43,967 nucleotides of DNA from assembly GCA_900544475.1 (NCBI GenBank), contig UQVU01000001.1, forward strand, positions 1 to 43,967, in the 5' to 3' direction. The notes under the pieces are model-generated. The model did no database searches. It saw nothing but the letters and a program-made list of their open reading frames with translations, and was not told the DNA's origin. Shown here in pieces: positions 9,139 through 20,259 of the stretch (position 1 is the stretch's first letter; the number at the start of each line of letters is the position of its first letter). The translations under genes and the position numbers were made by a program. The stretch is from an uncultured Butyricicoccus sp. Its GTDB lineage: Bacteria; Bacillota; Clostridia; Oscillospirales; Butyricicoccaceae.

Positions 9139-9184
9139 TTATCCACAGTTTCCGATTGAATTTGTGGATAGCGTGTGCTATTAT
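9139..9184 (+). promoter_or_regulatory. dnaA: dnaA promoter with DnaA boxes
   Basis: TTGAAT (9156-9161), a 17-base spacer and TATTAT (9179-9184, preceded by TGC, an extended -10) form a good sigma-A promoter. A perfect DnaA box TTATCCACA lies just upstream at 9139-9147, and CTATCCACA on the minus strand (9163-9171) lies inside the spacer, so bound DnaA would block RNA polymerase. This is the expected autorepression layout. The leader is about 260 bases. Confidence 0.82.
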
Positions 9185-9450
9185 AAAATAGAATAGGAGT
9201 CGGTATATCCTTTTCTCCTGTTTCCCACAAGCGCAGCCGTTCCGAACTTTTTCGCGTGTTATACCCGCGTTTATATCGCTGCGCCCATATTTTTCGGCAA
9301 AACCGTGCGAAACCGCATGGTCTGTTTGCTATGCGGAAAAACAGGCCGCGCCCCGCTTTTTCCGTGTTTCCCACCCGTCTGTGGAAAGCGAATTTCTTCC
9401 ACAGCTTTTTCGCCCCGTTTCCGGCGATACTCTACAAGGAGGCTCTCCTC

Positions 9451-10737
9451 ATGGCCAACAATATACTGGAGATGGCGCTGGAGCTGCTCGAGCACGAGCA
9501 GAAATTCCTGCCATCGACTCTGTCCGCGTGGTTCGGGGACGCGACGGTGGTTTCGTTCACCGACAACCGTCTTGTCCTGCATTCCCCGTCGGACTTCAAG
9601 CAGAAGTACATCACCGACAAATTCATCGAACCACTCCAGAACGCTCTGTATCAGCTGACCGGCGAGGCGGCAACGGTTGTGGTCGTGACCGGTGAGTACA
9701 ACACCCCCAGCCAGTCGGCGTCGCCCTACGATGACTACACTTTTGAGCGGTTCATCGTCGGCTCGTCAAACAAGTTCGCGCACGCGGCGGCCTATGCGGT
9801 CGCGCAGCGCCCGGCGGCGGAAAACAACCCGCTCTTCATCTACGGCAACTCGGGTCTGGGCAAGACCCATCTGATGTACGCGATTGCAAATGTGCTGCGC
9901 CGCACGCATCCGGAATTCCGCATTATATATGTAAAGGGCGAGGATTTCACGAACGAGCTCATCACCGCCATCCAGAAGGCCGACGTGCAGTCCTTCCGCA
10001 ACAAGTACCGCGTGGTCGATCTGCTGCTGCTCGACGACGTGCAGTTCATCGCCGGCAAGGAGCGCACGCAGGAGGAATTTTTCCATACCTTTAATGCGCT
10101 TTACGAGGCGAAAAAGCAGATCGTTCTCACCTCCGACCGTCCCCCGAAGGAGATCAACACGCTCGAGGAGCGCATGAAGACCCGTTTTGAATGGGGCCTG
10201 CTCGCAGACATTCAGCCGCCGGACTTCGAAACGCGCATCGCCATCATCCGCGACAAAGCGGTGAAGATGAGCATCGAGCTGCCCGACGAGGTTTCCAACT
10301 ACATCGCGGAGAACATTCAGTCCAACATCCGTCAGCTGGAGGGCGCGGTCAAGAAGATCAAGGCGATGCACGAGCTGATGGGCGAACGCATCACGGTTTC
10401 CCTCGCGGAAAACGCGATCGACGCGCTGCGCACGGAAAATCCCGGCCTCAACCCGACGCCCGAGCGCATCATGGAGGCGGTCGCGAACTACTTCTATATC
10501 CCGGTCGAGCAGATGATCTCGAAAGACCGCTCGAAGGACGTTGCCTACCCGCGCCAGATGGCGATGTATATGATCCGCCAGGAGCTCGAATACTCCTTCC
10601 CCGACATCGCGAAGATCTTCAAGCGCGACCACACGACGGTCATGCACGCCTGCAACAAGATCGAGGAGGAGCGCAAGAAATCGCGCCAGACCGAGGACGT
10701 CATAAAAAAGCTGCACAACAATATCCGCGGCGACTAA
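9451..10737 (+). CDS. dnaA: Chromosomal replication initiator protein DnaA
   Basis: DnaA binds 9-mer boxes at the origin, oligomerises with ATP and melts the adjacent DNA. The start ATG at 9451 has AAGGAGG eight bases upstream; the frame is open 65 codons further but without such a site. At 428 residues it is shorter than the usual 440-470 because domain II, the linker between the N-terminal domain I (about 1-75) and the AAA+ domain, is only about 20 residues. Walker A is GNSGLGKTH (132-140), Walker B LLLLDDV (191-197), and the domain IV DNA-binding signature RDHTTVMHACNKI starts at 392. It is followed by a repeat element and the origin boxes. Confidence 0.98.
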   Translation: MANNILEMALELLEHEQKFLPSTLSAWFGDATVVSFTDNRLVLHSPSDFKQKYITDKFIEPLQNALYQLTGEAATVVVVTGEYNTPSQSASPYDDYTFERFIVGSSNKFAHAAAYAVAQRPAAENNPLFIYGNSGLGKTHLMYAIANVLRRTHPEFRIIYVKGEDFTNELITAIQKADVQSFRNKYRVVDLLLLDDVQFIAGKERTQEEFFHTFNALYEAKKQIVLTSDRPPKEINTLEERMKTRFEWGLLADIQPPDFETRIAIIRDKAVKMSIELPDEVSNYIAENIQSNIRQLEGAVKKIKAMHELMGERITVSLAENAIDALRTENPGLNPTPERIMEAVANYFYIPVEQMISKDRSKDVAYPRQMAMYMIRQELEYSFPDIAKIFKRDHTTVMHACNKIEEERKKSRQTEDVIKKLHNNIRGD

Positions 10738-10738
10738 A

Positions 10739-10919
10739 TGTCGCAAAACGAAGTTTTGCCGACAATGTGTTCTGACGGCGGAGTCCCGCCGCAGAACACG
10801 AACGTCCGAAAGTTCCCATGCGGAAACTTTCTCCCTCTCGAAGTAAAAAAACCGTGATACATGCTCCCGGTTTTTTTGACTTTGCTTTGCAAAGTCTATT
10901 TTATGCGCGCTGTCGCGCG
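10739..10919 (+). repeat. Multi-hairpin intergenic repeat, copy D
   Basis: A complete copy that begins one base after the dnaA stop codon. H1 TGTCGCAAAAC...GTTTTGCCGACA, H2 GTGTTCTG...CAGAACAC with a GC-rich extension GGCGG...CCGCC, H3 GAAAGTT...AACTTTC, H4 AAAACCG...CGGTTTT, H5 GACTTTGC...GCAAAGTC and H6 GCGCGC...GCGCG. It lies between dnaA and the origin boxes. Confidence 0.92.
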
Positions 10920-10984
10920 AACGCGCAGATTATATTCGGCGTCACCCATCAGACCCGAATAGTTGATTCGCGCTGTACACAGTC

Positions 10985-11160
10985 GTGAATATTTATGCAT
11001 TTATTTATCCCCAGATTTCTGTGGAATCCACAGGGATAAGCCTGTGGATAAGGAAAGACAGTTTTTCCCGTGTGGACAGTTATTTTTTCATCCACAAATA
11101 GCTGTGGACGACATTTCCCGCGCCGCTGCTGACGATTTCGCAGTTATCCACAGGCTCCAC
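10985..11160. other. oriC: DnaA-box cluster between dnaA and dnaN
   Basis: Perfect DnaA boxes lie at 11043-11051 (minus strand) and 11144-11152 (plus strand). Variants lie at 11005-11013 (TTATCCCCA), 11071-11079 (CTGTCCACA, minus), 11088-11096 (TCATCCACA) and 11103-11111 (TCGTCCACA, minus). A 15-base palindrome CTGTGGAATCCACAG covers 11019-11033. An AT-rich segment at 10988-11008 is a possible unwinding element. The dnaA-dnaN gap is the standard origin site of Firmicutes. The remaining 11161-11359 is the dnaN leader and includes an inverted repeat TGAAAAT...ATTTTCA at 11317-11342. Confidence 0.88.
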
Positions 11161-11359
11161 AGCCTCTATGACGACTACAAAAACCTATCCTTTCAGCTGA
11201 GGGGTTTTCTCTGTCCGTCCTGCGCGGACACTCCCTGTATAGCTGTTTCCAGTAATAAAAAGGCATTTTCATTCGTCCCCGGAAATACGCCTCCCTGCTT
11301 GCCGGAGGATTTGACGGATGAAAATTCAAATCCTGCATTTTCAAGAGAAAGGAATCAAA

Positions 11360-12469
11360 ATGAAGTTTTCCTGCGAAAAAGAAATCCTTCTGGGCCTGCT
11401 CGGTACCGCATCTCGCGCCGTTACCGGCAAAAGCTCAATGCCGCTACTCGAGGGTCTGCTCATTTGTGCCGACGCCTCGACCCTGACCGTGACCGGTTAT
11501 GATATGTCGATGGGCATCCGCACCACGACCGAAACCGATGTTGTCGAACCGGGCAGCATCGTCATCAACGCGAAGCTGCTGCTCGACATCGTACGCAAGC
11601 TGCCGAACGACGTTGTCTATATCGAGACGGACGACAAGCTGATGACCACCATCAAATGCGGCCGCGCCGTGTTCAATCTGGCGGCGACCGAGGCGGACGA
11701 GTTCCCGGCTCTCGCCGAGGTTTCCGACACGACCGGCTTCTCTCTGCCGCAGAATATCCTCAAAAGCATGATTTCCCAGACGATTTTCTCGGTTTCCGAC
11801 AACGAATCCAAGCCGATCCATACCGGCTGTCTGTTCGAACTGGAGGGTTCGCGCCTGAACGTCGCGGCAGTGGACGGCTACCGTCTTTCCGTGCGCCGAG
11901 AGACCATCGAGGGTATGTCCGGGGACATGAAATTCGTGGTTCCGGGCGCTTCCCTGCGCGAGATCGAGCGCATTCTGAGCGATGGCGATGAGCCGGTCGA
12001 GATCTTCCCCGACCAGAAGAACATTCTGTTCCGCATCGGCGGCACCACGCTCATCACCCGCCTCATCGAGGGCGAGTTCCTCAACTACCGCGCGGCCATT
12101 CCGAACGACTTCGAGCACGTGGTTTCCATCGACCCGCACGAGCTTATCACCTCGATCGAGCGCGTGTCGCTTATCGTGTCCGAAAAGCTCAAAAACCCGG
12201 TCCGTTTCCACTTTGACGGCAATTATGTGCAGCTTTCGTGCGTTACTGCTATCGGCAAGAGCTACGACGAATGCCCGATCGACGGCTGCATCGAGGACCT
12301 TGAAATCGGCTTCAATAACCGCTATATGCTTGATGCGCTGCGTGCGGCCGGCACGGACAAGGTGCTGCTCCAGCTCAAGGGCTCGCTCAACCCGATCGTT
12401 ATTTCCGCGACCGAGGGCGACAAGTTCACCTATCTGGTCCTGCCTGTGAGGTTGCGTGCAAATGACTGA
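11360..12469 (+). CDS. dnaN: DNA polymerase III beta subunit (sliding clamp)
   Basis: The beta clamp encircles DNA and tethers DNA polymerase III and many other partners. The start at 11360 ([14 protein letters not shown]) follows AAAGGA by seven bases and gives 369 residues; the frame is open 14 codons earlier without a ribosome-binding site. The three-domain clamp pattern is visible, with MPLLEGLLI early, [10 protein letters not shown] in the middle and the C-terminal end YLVLPVRLR, the normal clamp ending (here followed by three more residues). Its stop overlaps the downstream S4 gene by eight bases, so the two are co-translated. Confidence 0.97.
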   Translation: MKFSCEKEILLGLLGTASRAVTGKSSMPLLEGLLICADASTLTVTGYDMSMGIRTTTETDVVEPGSIVINAKLLLDIVRKLPNDVVYIETDDKLMTTIKCGRAVFNLAATEADEFPALAEVSDTTGFSLPQNILKSMISQTIFSVSDNESKPIHTGCLFELEGSRLNVAAVDGYRLSVRRETIEGMSGDMKFVVPGASLREIERILSDGDEPVEIFPDQKNILFRIGGTTLITRLIEGEFLNYRAAIPNDFEHVVSIDPHELITSIERVSLIVSEKLKNPVRFHFDGNYVQLSCVTAIGKSYDECPIDGCIEDLEIGFNNRYMLDALRAAGTDKVLLQLKGSLNPIVISATEGDKFTYLVLPVRLRAND

Positions 12470-12668
12470 AATCACGATTAAAACCGAATTTATCAAGCTC
12501 GACGCCCTGCTGAAGTTCGCAAATCTGGTATCCTCCGGCGGCGAGGCGAAGATCCGTATCGCGGAGGGCGAGGTGCTGGTCAATGGCGAAAAATGCACCA
12601 TGCGCGGCCGCAAGCTGCGCCCGGGCGATAAGATCGAGCTGGGCGGCGAGGCGGTCGTTATCGCTTAA
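12462..12668 (+). CDS. yaaA: S4-domain RNA-binding protein YaaA
   Basis: A 68-residue single-domain protein of the YaaA/RlbA S4 family, found between dnaN and recF across Firmicutes and thought to act in ribosome assembly. The S4 fold signature is clear: [20 protein letters not shown], then [23 protein letters not shown] as the RNA-binding loop. I chose the ATG at 12462 because GTGAGG lies ten bases upstream; an in-frame GTG two codons earlier is less well spaced. It overlaps dnaN by eight bases and is followed by recF after 84 bases. Confidence 0.93.
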   Translation: MTEITIKTEFIKLDALLKFANLVSSGGEAKIRIAEGEVLVNGEKCTMRGRKLRPGDKIELGGEAVVIA

Positions 12669-12752
12669 ATAAACATAATGTACGATAACGAACGCGATTT
12701 TGCGTGTACGGAAACGCACAAATTTACGAATAACGCGGAGTGAACCGGCAGA

Positions 12753-13853
12753 ATGCACTTGAAGACACTGAAATTACAGAATTTCCGCAACTACGAGGAC
12801 GAGAGCTTTGCGCTCGACCCGGCGGTCAATCTGATCTGCGGCGAAAACGGGCAGGGCAAGACCAATCTGCTCGAGGCGGCGGCGGCCTGCTCGACCATGC
12901 GGCTGTTCCGCACCGCCCAGAAAAAAGAGGGACTGCGCTTCGGAGCGGACGATGCACGCATCTGCGCGGAATTTGAGGCGCAGGGCCGCGACCACACGCT
13001 CGAGCTGCGGCTGTCGCGGCTCAAGGCGATGGAGATCTACAAGAACGGCGTGCGCCAGAAGCGTCAGAGCGATGTGCATGGACTGCTCAAGACCGTGCTG
13101 TTCTGTCCGGAGGATCTGATGCTCGTCCGGGCGGGCGCGGCGGCGCGGCGGCGCTTTCTCGACACCGCGCTGTGTCAGCTGCGGCCGAACTACGCGCGTT
13201 ATCTGGAGGAATACAACCGCCTGCACGAGCACAAGACGCGCATTCTGCGCGACAGCGAGGAAAAGCCGTCGCTGCTGTCCATGTGGGAGGACTTTTCGCT
13301 GCGCATGGCGCGTATCGGCGCACAGATCATCCGCTACCGCGCCTATTACTGCCGCAAGCTGCTTAGCGCCGCTGCGGCCGTCTATTCCGACATCGCGCCG
13401 CACGAGACCCTCTCGGGTGAATACCGCACGGTGAGCAGCGTCAGCGACCCGTTTGCTCCGGCGCAGCAGCTCGAGCGCGAGCTTATCGACCATGTTTTTC
13501 GTCACAAGGCGGCGGAAATCGCGGCGAAAAGCTGCCTTTCCGGCCCGCACAAGGACGATCTGGAGCTGATGCTGGACGGGCGGAGCGCGGCCTCCTTCGG
13601 CTCGCAGGGACAGGTGCGCACCTGCACGCTGTCCTTGAAGCTGGCCGAGCGCGAGCTGTTCTTCGACGAGGACGGCGAATATCCGGTGCTGCTGCTCGAC
13701 GATGTGCTGAGCGAGCTGGACCGCCGGCGGCAGGACTTCGTGCTCAACCGCATCGCCGCCGGACAGGTCATGATCACCTGCTGCGAGGACGGCATCTCGG
13801 AAAAATTACGCGCCGGCGCGGCATTTCATATCCAAAACGGCAAAATTGTATAA
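12753..13853 (+). CDS. recF: DNA replication and repair protein RecF
   Basis: RecF is an SMC-like ATPase that with RecO and RecR loads RecA at gaps. The 366 residues carry Walker A GENGQGKTN (residues 30-38), the ABC-like signature region LSGPHKDDLEL and GSQGQVRTCTLSLKLAE, and Walker B PVLLLDDVLSELD. The start ATG at 12753 has a modest GGAG-type site upstream. Position after yaaA and before remB-gyrB is the Bacillus order. A promoter-like TATAAT follows the gene, so the next genes may have separate control. Confidence 0.96.
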   Translation: MHLKTLKLQNFRNYEDESFALDPAVNLICGENGQGKTNLLEAAAACSTMRLFRTAQKKEGLRFGADDARICAEFEAQGRDHTLELRLSRLKAMEIYKNGVRQKRQSDVHGLLKTVLFCPEDLMLVRAGAAARRRFLDTALCQLRPNYARYLEEYNRLHEHKTRILRDSEEKPSLLSMWEDFSLRMARIGAQIIRYRAYYCRKLLSAAAAVYSDIAPHETLSGEYRTVSSVSDPFAPAQQLERELIDHVFRHKAAEIAAKSCLSGPHKDDLELMLDGRSAASFGSQGQVRTCTLSLKLAERELFFDEDGEYPVLLLDDVLSELDRRRQDFVLNRIAAGQVMITCCEDGISEKLRAGAAFHIQNGKIV

Positions 13854-13884
13854 GTCTCCGATACACAAACGCGCGAAAATGTGG

Positions 13885-13890
13885 TATAAT
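13885..13890 (+). promoter_or_regulatory. Extended -10 element upstream of remB-gyrB
   Basis: TATAAT at 13885-13890, with TG at 13882-13883 two bases before it. No good -35 is visible at 13862-13867. The predicted start of transcription (about 13897) coincides with the first base of the palindromic element at 13898, which would therefore form the leader of the remB transcript. Confidence 0.5.
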
Positions 13891-13897
13891 AAATAAA

Positions 13898-14058
13898 GGC
13901 AATACCGCATAATTGGACAAGAGCGATTTGCGAGTAAATTTTGCGTCCTGACGAGGCGCGGTTTTGCGGTAATACTTGATGTATTACCGTGAAATCGCAA
14001 CAAAGTCAGGGCACAAAATTTCCGCAAAGCGCCGCAGCTTTAATTGTGCGGTGTTGCC
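13898..14058. mobile_element. MITE-like palindromic element (161 bp), complete copy
   Basis: The ends are inverted repeats GGCAATACCGCATAATT and AATTGTGCGGTGTTGCC. Internal arms also pair (GTAAATTTTGC with GCACAAAATTT; TCCTGAC with GTCAGGG) and the centre is CGGTAATACTTGATGTATTACCG-like, so the whole element folds into one long hairpin. It encodes nothing. The right 68 bases are identical to the fragment at the window end, which shows recent spread. No clear target duplication is seen and no transposase is present in the window. Confidence 0.85.
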
Positions 14059-14083
14059 TGAATAATCATTCCGGAGGAATATC

Positions 14084-14344
14084 ATGTATTTACACCTCGG
14101 ACAGGATTACATTGTGCCGCTGCAGAATGTCGTAGCGGTTTTTGATATGGATACGGCAACCATGTCCGGCCGCACGCAGCGCCTGCTCTCGCGGCTTCAG
14201 GACGAGGGGCGCATCATTGAGCTGTACGACGATCTGCCGCGCGCGGCCGTGCTGTGTGAAAGTGCGCTCGGCGAAACGCTGTATCTGACGCAGCTGTCGC
14301 CGCAGGCGCTCCAGCGCAGAGCGGAAAAGGCATACGCGATATAA
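14084..14344 (+). CDS. remB: Extracellular matrix regulator RemB (DUF370)
   Basis: An 86-residue DUF370 protein. The B. subtilis homologue, encoded at the same place between recF and gyrB, is RemB, named for its effect on biofilm matrix genes. The family pattern MYLHLGQDYIVPLQNVVAVFDMDT is intact at the N-terminus, followed by a variable C-terminal half. The start at 14084 has GGAGG six to seven bases upstream. Its leader holds the MITE-like element, which may affect expression. Direct DNA binding is shown for the paralogue RemA but not for this protein. Confidence 0.9.
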   Translation: MYLHLGQDYIVPLQNVVAVFDMDTATMSGRTQRLLSRLQDEGRIIELYDDLPRAAVLCESALGETLYLTQLSPQALQRRAEKAYAI

Positions 14345-14350
14345 AAATAT

Positions 14351-16374
<2,024 letters not shown>

Positions 16375-16390
16375 AGGGAGAAAAAAAGTC

Positions 16391-17413
16391 ATGCTGTTTT
16401 TTGAAAACGATTACGGTTACGGCGCACACCCCAAAGTTCTGGAACATCTGATGGAAACCAATATGGAAGCGGTTTCCGGCTACGGCAACGATAAATTTAC
16501 CGCCTCTGCGGCAGAAAAAATCAAAAAGGCGTGTTCCTGCCCGGAGGGACAGGTTTACTTCCTCACCGGCGGCACGCAGACCAATATGGTCGTCATCGAC
16601 ACACTCCTGCGCCCGTATGAGGGCGTCGTGGCGTCAAGCTGCGGCCACGTAAACACACACGAAGCCGGCGCGATTGAGTCCACCGGCCACAAGGTGCTGA
16701 CCGTTCCGCATAAGAACGGCAAGCTCGACGCGGACGACCTGCGCGACTATGTGCAGACGTTCTACGCGGACGCGAGCCACGACCACATGGTATTCCCGGG
16801 CATGGTCTATATCTCTCATCCGTCCGAATACGGCACGGTTTACACGAAAAACGAGCTGGAACGCATCTCTGCGGTCTGCCATGAGTTCGATATGCCGCTG
16901 TTCCTCGACGGCGCACGCCTCGGCTACGGCCTGGCATCGGACACCGACGTGACCCTCGCGGACATCGCGCGCCTCACCGATGTGTTCTACATCGGCGGCA
17001 CCAAATGCGGCGCACTGTGCGGCGAGGCGGTCGTCTTTACCCACGGCAATATGCCGCGCCAGTTCGAAACCATGGTCAAGCGCCGCGGCGCGATGCTCGC
17101 CAAGGCCCGCCTGAACGCGGTGCAGTTCGACGCCCTGTTCACCGACGGTCTGTACGAGGAAATCTGCGCACCGGCGGTACGTCTGGCGCTCCGTCTGCGC
17201 GACGGACTCGCCGCGAAGGGATACCGTTTTTCCATCGACTCCCCCACCAATCAGCAGTTCCTCATCATGGAAAACGACAGACTGCCGGCGCTGGGCGAGA
17301 AGGTCAAATACAGCTTTATAGAGAAATATGACGCGGAGCACACGGTCATCCGTCTGGCGACGAGCTGGGCGACGACCGAGGAGCAGGTAGACGAGCTTCT
17401 GAATATACTCTAA
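16391..17413 (+). CDS. Low-specificity L-threonine aldolase-like PLP enzyme
   Basis: A 340-residue fold-type I PLP enzyme of the beta-eliminating lyase/threonine aldolase family, expected to cleave L-threonine or L-allo-threonine to glycine and acetaldehyde. Family marks: FFENDYGYGAHPKVL at the start, LTGGTQTNMVVIDTLLRP, FLDGARLGYGL with the PLP-pyridine aspartate, and YIGGTKCGAL with the Schiff-base lysine at 205. The gene begins 16 bases after gyrB with GGGAGAAA upstream and is probably cotranscribed with it. Placement between gyrB and gyrA is not part of the ancestral Firmicutes order and suggests insertion of a housekeeping gene. Substrate preference cannot be read from sequence. Confidence 0.88.
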   Translation: MLFFENDYGYGAHPKVLEHLMETNMEAVSGYGNDKFTASAAEKIKKACSCPEGQVYFLTGGTQTNMVVIDTLLRPYEGVVASSCGHVNTHEAGAIESTGHKVLTVPHKNGKLDADDLRDYVQTFYADASHDHMVFPGMVYISHPSEYGTVYTKNELERISAVCHEFDMPLFLDGARLGYGLASDTDVTLADIARLTDVFYIGGTKCGALCGEAVVFTHGNMPRQFETMVKRRGAMLAKARLNAVQFDALFTDGLYEEICAPAVRLALRLRDGLAAKGYRFSIDSPTNQQFLIMENDRLPALGEKVKYSFIEKYDAEHTVIRLATSWATTEEQVDELLNIL

Positions 17414-17476
17414 GCGTTAAACTCAGCTGAGAATAACCAAAACAGCTGAATAAGCCAACAATTCTGGAGGCAAAGA

Positions 17477-20053
<2,577 letters not shown>

Positions 20054-20084
20054 GATTATATCGGGAAATCCGGTTTCCCGTCCG

Positions 20085-20119
20085 AGAGGGCACCTTTCTT
20101 TGGGGAGGTGCTCTTTTTG
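20085..20119 (+). terminator. Terminator after gyrA
   Basis: AGAGGGCACCT pairs with AGGTGCTCT (one bulged G), followed by TTTTTG. It lies about 30 bases past the gyrA stop and closes the dnaA-side block. Confidence 0.85.
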
Positions 20120-20144
20120 TCACGATATTGAAACCTGCAATGCC

Positions 20145-20173
20145 TTGACAATGCAAAAGCGGAAACGTAAAAT
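20145..20173 (+). promoter_or_regulatory. Sigma-A promoter of the L,D-transpeptidase gene
   Basis: TTGACA (20145-20150), 17 bases, TAAAAT (20168-20173). Transcription would begin near 20180, about 80 bases before the chosen start codon. Confidence 0.82.
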
Positions 20174-20259
20174 AGAGGATAGTATGAAGGATACGGCGCA
20201 TCGTCAGGGAAGAGTCAGTGCGCCGTAGGAGCAAAGCAATAAAAAAGGGGATATTTTCA

